Source: Aquilaria yunnanensis (taxonomy: Eukaryota; Streptophyta; Magnoliopsida; Malvales; Thymelaeaceae). Taken from it: a DNA stretch of 64,000 nucleotides. The notes beneath the pieces are model-generated. The model did no database searches and was not told where the DNA came from. It saw only the letters and a program-made list of their open reading frames with translations. The DNA is taken from positions 106,530,893 to 106,594,892 of the forward strand of contig CM077594.1 of assembly GCA_039654915.1 (NCBI GenBank), read 5' to 3'. Position 1 is the stretch's first letter, and each line of letters opens with the position of its first letter. The position numbers and the translations under genes were made by a program. Below, in pieces: positions 34,101 to 46,334 of this stretch.

Positions 34101-37100
34101 TTTTGGAAAAAAAACTATCTTTACGGTTAATAAATTATCTAAAACTTTAAAGCTAATCATAAAAACTACTCCAAACAGATCAAGGTCTCACTAATAGGTT
34201 TTCATAGAATGAATTGCATGCTTTTTCACAGTAAGACATGAAACATCTTCAGTAAAAGTATTTTGGGCATCGACCTAGACTGTTTCAGAAAAAAAAAAAG
34301 AAAACAAAGAAAGAAAGAAATAAAAGGCTGAAAGAGTATGTATTTAGGAAGAGTTGAAGACCAGGTGGCCAGCATAAGAAGTTGGGATAGGCATATCCAG
34401 TCTACAGATGAATGGATAAAGTTCTATACCAACAAGATGGTCAAGGTTCCTCTAATGTGTGTGAAAAACTGTTTCGTTTCCATTAACACTAGGAATACAG
34501 ACATGCTGATGGGTGTCTCGTGGTCCCAAAAGGATCTGAAAGAAGAACAGCAGAAAAGAACAAAGAAGAAAGAAAATGCCTGCTTGTTTTTTGATTAGTT
34601 AATGCATAAGCTAATGCTCACACACTTCCATCTTCTGGCAGATGTGTGGCAGGGCTGGTAGGCCACCATTTGATGATACAGGAACGGTTATAATCATGAC
34701 AAGAAGGGAAACTGTAATTCAATTGTTTCATTTACAATGTGATTCTGGATTGTTTTTTACATGATCTGCCCATTCTTGATTCTTACTAAAATTTTATTCT
34801 AATATAACATTTACATGCTCTCAGGTCCACTTATATGAGAATCTTTTGAATGGATGTGAAATAGTGGAATCACAGTATGCCCATGACTTTCCAGTTTTAT
34901 TATAAATGTGGCATGCTTATTTACATTATGCATGTGCGCTGATCTTTTCTTTCATTTATTGTATTCCATAGATTGCTCTCATGTGTGACAGAGCACTTGA
35001 CAGCTGAAATAGTTCAGCGAACTGTAACTGATATTGCACGGGCAATTGAGTGGATGAAGTGTTCCTACTTGTATGTAAGAATGAAAAAGGCAAGTACATG
35101 TCCATATTTTCTAGAATATAAATGATTTAATTTATAAATATTTCTGAGAATGTCATCACAACCAGAACCCTGAGAATTACGCAGTTAAAAAAGGGATTCC
35201 AAGGGATCGCATAGAAAAACATATACAAGGTCCTGTTTTATCCTTGTTCAATCATCAATTTCTTGAAATATGTGTTTGTGCACGTATTTGTGTGTATGTC
35301 TGTGTAAAGGTGTTTCTGTTTACCTACTGATCAGTTGTTTATTGCATTAGGGATTTGTGTTCAAAATGCCAACGAGTTATCAGGCCATCAGATGGTCCAA
35401 ACTGATGAGGACGGTTTTCTCTTAGAGCCATTAGGTAACTTAAACTTATGAACAAAAATGCTTTCTATTTTAGCAGTAAATCATGCTACTATTATCTAAT
35501 CTTCTCCAACTTAATGTCTTAGAGCCAGGAAGGTTGATGACCAAGTACTATCTGAAATTCAACACCATGAAACACATTATGCGAGCACCGTCAAACTGCA
35601 GTCTAGAGGATGCATTGCAAATCATATGCAGTGCAGAGGAGATTGCTTGTACGTATGCTTGCCATTAGTTCCTCCCCTGCACTTTTGAAGGAATAGAAGC
35701 AATTCATAATTATATATTTGCTGGGATATGAAGGGATACAGCTCCGACGCAATGAGAAGAAGCTTCTGAACGACATTAATGCAGATAAAGATAGCCGTCT
35801 GAGGTTTCATGTTAGTGGGGATAATGGGAAGCGGAAAAAGCGTATTCAAACTAAAGAAGAAAAGATTTTTGTTTTAGCAAATGACTGCTTAACAGGGGAT
35901 CCTTTAGCTCACGACTTATCTATGACCCAGGTTTGAATTATTCTTATGTGTCTATGTCGAGAGTACAAATAACATACATAACATTTGGAGCCCTCCTGAT
36001 GGAGTTCTGAAATGATATGTTATCAGGACGCAAATTCGATATGCTCAAATGGCTGTAGGATTACCAAGTGTATGAAGGAATATTTTATATACAAGAAGAA
36101 TTACAAAGGAGCACTCAACTCATCACTTTTATCAAAATCACTATCTCAGAAGCTCTGGGATGACAGTCCATACTTGCTAAAACAATTACCTGGCATTGGG
36201 ATGGTAACTGCAAAGGTTCTAAACCTGACCTGGAGACATACCTACCTTAGAGAGTATGAGTAACATCTTCATGGTCACGAAAAATCTTCTAATTCTGCCT
36301 TTCATTGATTACTTTCTCAGGCACTGCATTCCATGGGAGTCAAATCTTTTGAGACACTAGCTGAAGCTGATCCAAGGAGAATAGAGATAGTCACGGGTCG
36401 TAAATATCCATTTGGAAACCACATCAAGGAGTCTCTCATGTCACTTCCTCCAAAAGTTGATGTGAAGATCGAAGAAATTGAATACCAGAGACCAGGAAAA
36501 TCACAAGTGAAAGTAACGCTCACCAGATTATCACAACCAGTTCAATCGATTAAATGGCACTATGCCGATATGGTATGGGATGCAAAGTCTGAGATCTTAC
36601 CTTTTCAATCTTAAAATGCATATCAAGATTTCAGAATATTATTAATTTGAACAGATTGTTGGTTCAGAAGAAGAAAACCTGATTCTCTTTCATGAGAAAA
36701 TAAGGTGCTGTAACTCATTTGTTTCCTTAGAATTTTGTTTTCCTGGACTAAATTTGATTATCCAACTTTTGACCTTTTGCAAAATGACTGTTCGATGCCT
36801 CCATCCACACTTGAATTGGCTGTGGCAGACTGGACGAGTTTTCCAGGCATGTAAACCTACTCTCCTGCACATTTGAATTGGTAGAGTATTGTGATAATAT
36901 GACATGTATTGGAAACTTGTTTCTGTGCTCTCCCATGCTTTGAAGGGACAGAATTTAACAATTGGTCAAAAGGCAGGGGCTTCACAGCTAAGGAATGGAA
37001 TTTTGTAAGATAAAACTAAACTTGTTCTTTCCCCAGGTGTTGATTTCAAGGGGAGCTAGCTGACTTATCACCTCATGTGTTACTTTTTCTTAAAAATGAA

Positions 37101-38559
37101 TCTTCATATGCATCTCCCCGTGTTAATTTCAAGCTAATGCAGGGCTTTTTGTAAAAACAAAATCTTTGCAGCCCATATAGCACAACTATTCTCCTCCCAA
37201 AAACTCAAGGAAAGCAGAGTGTGAAGGCTGATCTCATTTTCGAAGAACACAGTATGCTTCTTCTGATAATGGTTAGTTTTCTTTAGTTCCAGGGATAATA
37301 AGATTGATCTTGTAGTTTATTCATGCAGTTGGCATTGATGTCCACCAAAAAGTTGTGCTGGCTGAGGACAGGGGCCAAAAGAAGTTAACGGAGATATTCG
37401 CTCCACCTGAGCAGATACATATCATAGACGATGACAGACAGAGACATCCAGATCACACGCCTAGAGATTCAGTTGGACCTGGAACAGAAGGCATTGAAAT
37501 GTAAGGATTAATCTTTCATTTAGACTGAAAAACTCCATACATCTTTATTGGGATGTATAGTGTTATCTCCATTTTTCATTGCAGGCCCAGTTTCAATCTC
37601 CTAGATGAAGAGCTGATCGAAGGTATTCCAACGATCATTTGTTCTTACTCTGATCTTTAGCGTGATTTTACATTCTAACATGCATTCACCACCTCATACA
37701 ACCAAAGGCGAACCTGCTGCTGATACCGAAGATTGCATCATCATTTCTGAACAAACGATCTTCGATCACATTCGTGAAAAGGCCAAGCAGTTCCCTCGAT
37801 TGACTACATCAAACAGTTCGTCATCTAGAACGTCTGGTGGTGCCATGCTGACGAGAAAGCGCCTCCGAGAGCAACATATTGAGCCCTTCATCGAACTAGA
37901 TGCTGTTGAAGGAGCACAAAAAACCGAGGCCCCTCAACTGGTTGCAAGCGCTCAGCAGTCACGCGGTCCAGAACAGAATCTTGACATTCTCAACTACTCA
38001 ACTAGCACAGGTTAAAAATACTTTGCTACTTCATTAAAACCTGATCAGTGTTTTCGTTTCGTCATCTTATAGTAGGTCTCTGTCCCCAGGTTTTATGACA
38101 AAAGGTGATGCTCCATCAAAACCTGAAGATCCCCCAATCGGAAAATCTCTGGCCGAGGACTCTATATTTGACCACATATGGAAGAACTCAAGGAATTTCC
38201 CAATGCTGAATACGCCGAAAACCATCCAGTCCGTTTCCTTGTTCCAGGAAATGGAACAGGAGAATCCCCATGAGTTCAGCAGCACATCAAATTCCTCCGG
38301 AACCTTAAAAAATGCTACTGTCACTGCGGAGATAGTATCCAACGAAGCTTCATCATCTATGGAAATGCTACCCTTTGATATCTCGATGTTGAAGAAGAGC
38401 ATTTCGCAGTCAGCAGGTGCCGTTAGCTCCTCTGTTAGTCCTCTGAGAGGGAAGATTTCTTCTCCAGGGTCACAAGGTCTCTGTTCGACAGCCTTAGCCA
38501 GAAAATCAAAGGAAGTTGATTCGTTCCTTGGATTTCAGAGTGTCTTTTCGTTTCTCTGA
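31191..38559 (+). CDS. HFM1: HFM1/MER3 meiotic DNA helicase (ROCK-N-ROLLERS orthologue)
   Basis: A Ski2-like DExH helicase that stabilises recombination intermediates for class I crossovers in meiotic nuclei. Exons: 31,191-31,258; 31,437-31,620; 31,728-31,889; 32,410-32,647; 32,736-32,772; 32,858-32,904; 33,000-33,037; 33,182-33,203; 33,300-33,512; 33,588-33,744; 33,858-33,909; 34,642-34,713; 34,825-34,874; 34,972-35,089; 35,166-35,229; 35,351-35,434; 35,523-35,648; 35,734-35,930; 36,027-36,215; 36,321-36,572; 36,655-36,704; 37,172-37,251; 37,329-37,500; 37,585-37,622; 37,708-38,010; 38,090-38,559. A 12-nt microexon at 36,993-37,004 is optional. Phases close throughout, giving about 1,161-1,165 residues, close to the plant family length. 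Visible motifs: APTGSGKT (about residue 47), PSKALVQEK, DEVH (about 165), SAT (about 208), CGRAGRP, and a Sec63-type helix-hairpin-helix LLKQLPGIGMVTAK. Two introns use GC donors. The C-terminal third is Ser-rich and poorly conserved. Confidence 0.95.
34338..34598 (+). other. Open stretch inside HFM1 intron 11, function unknown
   Basis: The longest HFM1 intron (33,910-34,641) contains an 86-codon open frame beginning MYLGRVEDQV. I recognise no domain. The flanking HFM1 exons splice cleanly past it. It could be a captured or inserted fragment or a chance frame. Confidence 0.25.
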
Positions 38560-39415
38560 CCTCGAAGACCTGCCAAAGGGGTCCAAGTTTGAGCACAGGA
38601 ACTAGTTCAGGTACTATGACTTTGCCTCCCATCTCCATCTTCGAACTTTACGCCTGCCCCTTGAAAATTCTCGCTTTTCTGGAAATTAACATTTGCTTGC
38701 TAATATTTTCATTTACCCTAACGTAATCTAAACAATTTGGGCCGCCGTTCTTCAACCTTTATCCGATCGGCTTCGGACTCCTCTCCAGTAGTAGTATTTG
38801 CGTCATCCAGTTCATGTTCTGTTTTCTAGTTCAATGTTAAAAACTTGAAACCAGACACAAAAATCATGAACTCAAGAATCACTCAAGAATAAAGGACTGT
38901 CCGCACTCCGCTGACGCCAGTCCCAGCTGCATTTCGGACATGCCCCAACGCTGAGAAACAGACAGACTTCCCTAATATATTTTTTATCTAGCCCCCAAAA
39001 AATTTATTTTGCTCGGGCTAACAAGTTACCATCCTCAAACAACTAGAGTTAGGTAAGCTATGGTATTCCATTCGATTGCTAAAGTTTTCCTCAGCCTCGT
39101 GATCCAAATCAATCCACCACTTTATTCTTTTCGTTTTTCTCTCTAATAATTAGAACCAATGGATTAGAGAGTAAAAATTAGAACAGTATATCAGGAGCAA
39201 ATTTATGGGCCCAGAGCACTCGATTCCGAGGAAGTAGGAACTAGGAACTAGGAACTACGAGCAGCGTGAAACGTCAGGAACCGATAAGGGAGAGAATTTG
39301 TTCCATGGTATGAAGTCCTGAACCATTTGGTTGTACATGGGCACTTCGTTTATCTGAGACTAGTGCTTTTGCTTTTCGTTGCTTTTTCTTTGCTCTTAGT
39401 TTTCTTTCTCCCCAT
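38560..39415. other. HFM1 3' region and intergenic DNA
   Basis: No further gene recognised. The first few hundred bases probably include the HFM1 3' UTR, though no unambiguous polyadenylation signal stands out. Confidence 0.5.
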
Positions 39416-39840
39416 AGGTAAAATGCACTCTTGGCCCTAAACCTATAATTATCGTTGTGAATTGCTCCCCAACTTATTTTTTGTTGCATTTTGGTCCCAA
39501 ATCTTTAATGTTTGTCAGATATTAGTCCATAACCTATAAAATTTACTAACTCTAATGTAACAATTAAATATTAAAATTTTAATTTTAATTTAAAATATTT
39601 GGTAGCTATCTTCAATTAATTCATATTATGTAATAATTTTTTACAATTAATAGATTATTTAAATTATTTGTTTTTTCTCTCTGTAAATCGGGTGTCTATA
39701 CTAATTGAGTCTTCCTCTGGTGCTCGGGATCACTATGAAATGCTTTATAAAGGTTTAGGACAAATATGCAATAAGACAATCATTGAGGACTGATATACAA
39801 TGATAATTATAGGTTTGGGACTAGTGATGTAATTTACCCT
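39416..39840. mobile_element. Mutator-type MITE
   Basis: AGGTAAAATGCACTCTTGG at 39,416 pairs with ...GTGATGTAATTTACCCT ending at 39,840. The arms continue through CCTAAACCTATAATTATCRTTGT, a block found in both, for about 60 bp. Flanking 9-mers TCTCCCCAT and TCTTCTCAT agree at 7 of 9 positions, consistent with an aged 9-bp duplication. It is 425 bp, non-coding. Confidence 0.7.
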
Positions 39841-40118
39841 TCTTCTCATTGTTCCAAGATAAAAATATTGCGTGATGGTTTCTAGATTTTTTTTTCTTTT
39901 TTCTTTTTTCAGAAAAAGATTTTGTGCGTAATTTAGCGTTCATCTAGGTAGTTGTTGCCCAGGAGATCTAACATGTTGCTTGTTGTAAAATCGAGTTTTT
40001 AGTAGAGCAAGTTGCAATTAAAAATCCTAAGAGAATAAAGCAAGGAAGATTGAATACACTGATTTTTTTGTTGAAAAGTCATTTGGTAAAAAACCACGAA
40101 CCAAATAAAAGAATTTCA

Positions 40119-40625
40119 GTTGAATTGCACAAAAAATCTCAAATCTTTAATTTTCATTATAAATTTGTCATCAACCTCCATTTTATCGTAGATTGGTCAC
40201 TAACCTTTAAAAAAATGAATTGGCATAAAAATCTGATTTACAAAGGAAAATAATTTAAATGGTTTATCAACTATAAAAACATTATGATATAAATTAAATT
40301 TATAAGAATACATTTACCAAACATTTTGAATTCTAACTCTCACATAACAATCTGACATCAACTTTTAAAATTTTAAAGTAAATAGTTTGATAATTGTCTT
40401 CCTATAAATTTAATATGTGTATAACTTTTTGGCAATTAATAAACGATTTAAACTATATATTTTTATTCTCTATAAATCAAGCTTTGCTAATTTAGTCTTA
40501 ACTAAGACTAGGGAATAATATGCAATGAACTATAAAGGTTGTGATTGATATACAATAAAATGGAGATTGAGGACCAATTTGCAATGAGAATTAAAAGTTT
40601 GAGACTTTTAATGCAATTTACATGA
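40119..40625. mobile_element. Mutator-type MITE, related to the 39,416 copy
   Basis: Outer arms (GAATTGCAC..AATCTCAAATCTTT and its inverse AAAGTTTGAGACTTTTAATGC) pair over about 80 bp, including CTCCATTTTAT. The direct repeat AAGAATTTCA flanks the element (40,109-40,118 and 40,625-40,634; 9-10 bp). The interior resembles that of the neighbouring 39,416-39,840 copy. Confidence 0.72.
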
Positions 40626-40634
40626 AGAATTTCA

Positions 40635-41089
40635 CTATTAAAAAAAAAAAAAAGTTACAACTTCTCTAATTTAAGGAAAAACAATGATAAACTTTCTAAT
40701 ATCTATATGTGATGCTACTAAGTAGCTTTAAAAATAAGATTTGGGGATAAAATGAATTGAGATTCAATGCTTATTCATAGGCAAAGTTGAGATGATTTGC
40801 TTGCAAAGTTTTCATGCATTAATTGGAGCTTTCTTATCTGGCAACAACATCTACCAATTTTCTGAAGCCTATAACCGCCTATATTTTTCTCCCGGAGTCT
40901 TCATACATTAAATGGAACTCCCTTACCTACCAACTACATTTGTGAATTTTTTTCCAGCCTAAAACTGGCCTATGTAAGAAACAATGACTTGGCTAATAAT
41001 CTATCACTTGAAGATTTGATTACAAGTAATCACATCTTCACACTAATATCATGTATTTTTTATGTTTCTCATATGTTGATGAGGCAATA
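40635..41089. other. Intergenic, possible remnant LTR of the following copia element
   Basis: Two similar stretches (about 40,815-40,880 and 40,895-40,970, sharing CATTAAWTGGA..CCT..CC.ACAA.AT) form a worn direct repeat. No gene recognised. Confidence 0.35.
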
Positions 41090-42240
41090 AGACAATCGGC
41101 AATACTAGTTTTCTTGTTGACATAGCCATAATTGCTATAGAAGTCTAATCTTCCTCAACATATGAAAAAATTTGAGGTTCTCCTTATGTAATTGAGGATC
41201 CTCTTTATTGCATTTATGATGCTTCTTTATTAGGATCTGCCATGTACTCAATAACCACTCTTATTGCATGAGCAATGGCGGGTCTCAAACAAATCATGGC
41301 AAAAGTTAATCTTCCAATGTTGATGCACACGGTACTTGAGATATCTCCATTCTTCAAACCTCATTACTAGGACTCTTGGAGGATACTTTGAAATTAACAT
41401 AGGGGTAGGAACTGGCTTACACTTTTTAGCCAAATTTTCATGTTATTTTTGTCTTGGTAAAATTGCATTCTAGAAATCTTGTTTGTTTGGTTCCTAAGCT
41501 TTTCACCTGAAATTCCTACCTAACTATGCCTTCAATACGATCTTAGTTAGGGTCTGTTTCTAACATGTCATGCACAAACAACAACATTTTCATGATAGGC
41601 ATCAATGTGATACGAACTTTAAATCATATAAAGATTTGTTTAACTAGTCGAACCAAAATTTCATTTTCTTCAAGTTCTTCTGTTTGGAGCTTACAAAATG
41701 TCTTCTTTCACAAAGAAGTACAACCATTTTCACTTAACTACTTTGGAAACCATTTTCACTTAACTACTTTGGATGTAGATAAAATGTAGCACATATCATT
41801 AGGATTACAGGAGCTTTAGTAAGCCAAAACATTAGAGAAAATGAATTAATTCCTTTTTTTCTTACCATAACCTTTCACCACCAATATTGCATAACTCGCT
41901 CCATTAGATTTTGTATCTCATGCTCTAAATTGCTTTAGAAGAATTCAACTTCATTTTTCATTTATTATTGTAATCTCTAAATTGTGTTTTTTTACCTCAT
42001 TCTTCTATGCATTATCTTATATGAAGATAATGTTTTTGCTTATGAAAACTTTGTGAGTAGTGGGAAACCACAAGTAATACCCCTTATACCATTAACATAT
42101 TCACACTTAGAAGACTATAGTCACATATACTTTTCTCTTGATAGGAAACACCCAACATTCTTCTGGACTCTGGAGTACTTTGCACCACCTAGAGAAATAC
42201 TTTTTCTTAACAAACATCAGAGAAACCTTACTTCTTGAGC
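41090..42240 (-). pseudogene. Ty1/copia retrotransposon polyprotein remnant (integrase C-terminus to RNase H)
   Basis: Minus-strand translation across several frames shows the copia order. Near 42,080 is YLWFPTTHKVFISKNIIF, matching the GYRLWxPxxxKVIxSRDVxF integrase/RT-junction motif. About 41,560 reads like the LLYVDDML region of the RT palm (here VVVCA-HV-type decay). At 41,430-41,400 is AKKCKPVPTPM, the AKPVSTPL motif. Near 41,330-41,250 come RMEISQVPCAS and AIAHAIRVV, the YASAVGSLMY / DIAHAVGVVSR region. Near 41,180 KRILNYIRRTSN matches the KWILRYLRGTS motif. Many stops and frameshifts show it is long dead. Confidence 0.72.
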
Positions 42241-43646
42241 TTGATGTGTTAAACTCTAAAAGTATAAGTGCATTTTTTTTATGATTTTATGCTTAATTTC
42301 AAACTTGTAGCTAAGATTTTCCAATTGTCTTTTGAATAATTGAGAGACTTTTCCCTTTTTTCTTGGTCATGGGCCCTCAATGTGCTACACTTGTATAATA
42401 ATACAAACTGTACCACAATATGTCCTTAGCTTGATCGTTTCAAATTTTCAATACCAATAATCTTTGAAATTTTTTTTTCTTCTTGTTATCATTATTGCTT
42501 TATAGAGAATTTCCACCATATAATGTGCTTGCAATATTTCCAACAATTCATCTTCAAGTGGCTTTCTTGTGACATAGTGACATTTCAAATGCTTTTTACA
42601 TTTCAAGCTTTCAAAATTTAAATAAAATAAACATGGGGCAACGTTATTTCTTAGTGTGATAAAGCCTATCTACATATCCCACTCAACCCTATGTAAGTTC
42701 GTTATTTAAGCCCTCATTAGCTAAATGAAAAATTCTGTTATAATCTTAATAGACCAACAAGTTTATCAGCAAAGAAAGCAATTAAACGCGTTCACAACAA
42801 ACAAAAAAGACGAGACATGAAGGCGAGCAGCAGTAGGCCCCGGCAGGACACGAACCACAAATGTCCCAAAACATGGCACCGAAACGGAGTTTGAGCGCGG
42901 GGCAGTCCTTGAGATCAGTGGCTTGCCACGTGAGATGTCCACATCATCTATTTATTTTTAATACCAACCACCATATGTTCGCGTGGGCCTTTGGGAGCTT
43001 GGACCTGAACCACCGCGCCACATATCGCCCGCCACGTCAGGTGTGGTGTGTGACGTGGCTGAAAGAAACGGAAACGTCAATTTTTCACACTAATTTCGCT
43101 TTCTTGATCAATCAATGTCGACATGAGTTTGTAACATGAAACTTTGGATAGATTTTCTTCTCATTAAAAAAAAAAACAAATTTTATCTTACAGTAATAGG
43201 TACATCCCGATAATGATAAGTAGTATTTTTTTTTTCTCAAGGGAAAAACAAGGTGTAGTATAATTTTATAATCAAACCAGTAGATGTCAAAATCAACCAC
43301 CAAAAATGTTGAATTACGTGATTTACAATTACATAAAAGGAGAAGAAGAATGGAAATAAAAACCACCAAGGAACAAAATAGTGGTCTTCAAATCGGAAAT
43401 CATCAGGATCCCAACGCCCCAAAAATTGACTTGATGGCTGGGGAGCAATTTGTCATAATTCTGCAAAGGCAGCTCCGATTGCTGTCCCAAGCTGTGAATT
43501 TGCAATCCCAAACATGCCCGAATTATTGGAGACGATGTGCACCAACTCATCTCATGGTTGATGAAAATTGCAGAGCTAGCCCCTCCTTGAAGCCAACATA
43601 TGCATGTCGAGAGAATGCGTAGATAGGCCAAGAATATGGTTAAAAT
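42241..43646. other. Intergenic and probable 3' UTR of the receptor kinase
   Basis: The right part (to 43,646) lies immediately after the minus-strand kinase stop and is probably its 3' UTR. Around 42,780-43,080 is a GC-richer island with ACGT motifs, listed separately. No gene recognised. Confidence 0.45.
42925..43059. promoter_or_regulatory. Cluster of ACGT-core (G-box/ABRE-like) motifs
   Basis: GCCACGTGA at 42,925-42,933, GCCACGTCA at 43,031-43,039 and TGACGTGGC at 43,051-43,059. The last two form a perfect 9-bp inverted repeat with an 11-bp spacer. Such cores bind plant bZIP/bHLH factors. No downstream gene is visible on either strand within 600 bp, so function is uncertain. Confidence 0.35.
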
Positions 43647-46334
43647 CTACTTCTTCATTGAAGCTTCACTTGTTGGTGCTCCGCCTGAGCTGCCGGAGCT
43701 AGAGGTTTCAAAGGAGGAGGAGGATATTTGAAGCTTCCTCGCTGCATTTAGTACCAGGCTGTCTGCGTCCAAGGACCTTGTGGAACCGTTTGAATCCGTC
43801 AGGGTTGCATTCATAAATGGAGGTTGGCTGGGTATGGGAATTTCACATTCCTTGCAAGTTAGCATCTCAACTACCTGCTCCATTGAGGGTCTCAAGGCAG
43901 CCGAAGCTTGGACGCACAAAAGCCCGATTTGAAGCACCCTTGGTGCTTCTTTTGCTGCGGAGTCATCAATTATGCGAGGATCAACCGCCTCCACCAGACT
44001 ATTTGATTGGTAGAGTCTCCAAACCTGTGTCACAGACAACATAACCACATAAATTATTGGAATTTAATGGCAACATGTTTATCAAGTTCAAGGAAACTTT
44101 AGAACCGGTACCTACCATATGGAGAAGGGAACCAGAATCTTTTGAGAAAGCTGTATTCCTTTTCCCGCAAGCAACCTCCAGAACCAATACTCCGAAACCA
44201 TAAACATCGACTTTCTCACTAACCTGTCCTCGAACAAGGTACTCAGGAGCCATGTAACCTCTGCATTGACATTTGTAGACCTGTGATGAGAATGGTAATG
44301 AAGTATAAAAGGTAGTCAGTTTAGTGGAACTTCTCAGACTTACAAGGTTCCTGCAATGCCAGTACTAAGATGCGACTTATCAGCAGCTAGGCATCTTGCA
44401 AGGCCAAAATCGGCAATCTTTGGGTTTAGATCTTCATCAAGAAGTACATTGCTGCCTTTTATGTCCCTGTGGATGATTCTTGCTTCTGAACCTCCATGGA
44501 GGTATGCAAGCCCTTCTGCTGTTCCAATGATTATATTCATCCGGTGCTTCCAGTTCACCAGTTGTAGTTTTGTCTCATCTGATTGTGAAGTTGAAATTAA
44601 ATTAGCACTACGAAGGAAACAAGGAAAAGAATTAACAGTTCAACGTGCTTGAATTCTCCCAACATCATACATACAGCTTAGAACTTGATTATTATAGATC
44701 AGATCATGTAGGGAGCAACAAATTACCGAAAATGAATTGATCGAGGCTCTTGTTTGGGACGTACTCATAAACCAGAAGGCTTTCTGGACCCTCAATACTA
44801 CAACCGAGAAGCTTCACCAGGTTCTTGTGTTGAATTTTGCTGATTAAGTTGACCTCATTGAAGAACTCATCCACCCATTGCCGTGTGTTAAAGATCAACC
44901 TCTTCACAGCAACTGTCTTCCCATCATGAAGAGTCCCTATATAAACGGAACCAGCTCCTCCTTGCCCTATCTTCCTCGAAGGGCTGAAGTAATCAGTGGC
45001 CTTCTCCAGAGTTTCATACCTGAAACTCAAGCCTGATCTGCCCAAGTTTGATGAGATATAGCGGCCAAGCTGACTGCGTTCTGAACCATCCAAGAAAAAG
45101 GTTTCCAACACGTTAAATGAGTCGATGAAAAGAATTTACAACTGCACTGATTGACAAGCCATGAACTACCCACGAACTGTACCTTGTCTAATCTTCAATA
45201 ATCTTGCATATGCAGCATAAATTGCTGTGGCAGAGATAGTGAAGAATGCAGCTGCTGCTAATGCAATCGCCAAAATGATAGAAATCCTAGCAGGCCCTTG
45301 AAAAATTAAGAACACAAATCTCTAACCAATCAATTAGGTTGAACGAGAACATCCTACACAAATTGTCCTATGGATAGAATCATCATAAAAAAAAAAGGAC
45401 TAAGGAAACCTAACAAAGGGACATTGATCTGGTGCCCTAGTGGGCATGCAAGGCATCAGAGAAATTCCACTCAAGGAACAACGAAATCAAATCAATATGA
45501 TTAAATCAATTCTCCACACCCACCCCACCCCGAAGAAGAAGAAAAGAAAAAATCATGGTTGAACAGAAAGCTAAGCTCACCATGAGAATCCGCTGCTTGG
45601 CTGTTACTATAGAACTTGACTGTGGAATATCTCAAATAACACCCAGCGTTCATCCCTCTTCCTTCCTTCTTCGGCACGCAACTGCTGGCGCCCGCGGCCG
45701 CAGTGGCCAAGCATTCCCGGCAACCATCTCTCCCGATGCTCTGCCAACACTGGGCCAGCGCATAAATCCCATTCGCACCATAAACCCCGAACCCATCCTC
45801 ATTTACAGCAATGCCACTCGCGTTGCCGACCGCAAACCCCACATTCCGAGCGAAATCGATGGAGGCCGTCGCGTTTTCAGCGCTACACGCGGATCCTTTC
45901 AACTCGGGCGAAGTGGTTTCTCGGTAAAAGCTGTAATTGTCGTAGCGGAGGAAGCAACCGTCGAGAAAAAGGGCGCCTGAGACGGCAGGGATGCAGCGGG
46001 GGAGGCGGGTGCGGGAGGCGGCGAAGCAGAGAAGGCAGTCGGTCTGGGAAAGGTCGGCGTGACACTGAGCGAGGGCGTAGATGGAGGAGAGGTTGGAGTT
46101 TAAGTGGTAGGTGGCGAAGTGGTGATCGTTCACCAGCTGGGAGAGGCTCTGCATTTCGCTGGTGAAACTCGGGATCATGTTGTTTCCGGCCGGGGAAGTC
46201 GAGTTGCCACAGAAAAGGCGTGCTTCACTGATTCTTGGGTCGGACAGAGAAAACGAGACCGATGAAAATAAGATGAGGAAAACGACCCATGTCATGAAAT
46301 TGTGCCTCCGAGCTGAGAAATCCACAAGATTCAT
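43647..46334 (-). CDS. Cysteine-rich receptor-like protein kinase, CRK42-like
   Basis: A single-pass plasma-membrane receptor kinase (DUF26/Gnk2 family). Exons, 5' to 3': 46,334-45,581; 45,296-45,183; 45,080-44,727; 44,578-44,344; 44,260-44,116; 44,024-43,647; all phases close, 659 residues. The N-terminus has a signal peptide ([17 protein letters not shown]). Two Gnk2 domains each show C-X8-C-X2-C ([13 protein letters not shown] and [13 protein letters not shown]). A transmembrane helix follows at about 255-280 ([18 protein letters not shown]). The kinase has the Gly loop GQGGAGSV (about 329), VAVK lysine (about 348), [13 protein letters not shown] and GYMAPE, so it looks catalytically competent. 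It is an RD-type kinase with a Ser-rich tail. The phrase [20 protein letters not shown] and Arabidopsis-like exon layout suggest CRK42 or a near relative (CRK2/3 clade). The ligand is unknown. Confidence 0.93.

Noticed and set aside
36012..36263. Open frame running past the GIGMVTAK exon to a stop at 36,261
   Set aside because: Intron read-through; splicing at 36,215 to 36,321 restores the conserved AKALHSMG sequence.
43284..43631. Open frames on both strands beyond the CRK stop
   Set aside because: No recognisable domain; position fits the CRK 3' UTR.
45555..45980. Plus-strand open frame opposite the CRK extracellular exon
   Set aside because: Shadow of the minus-strand Gnk2 exon.
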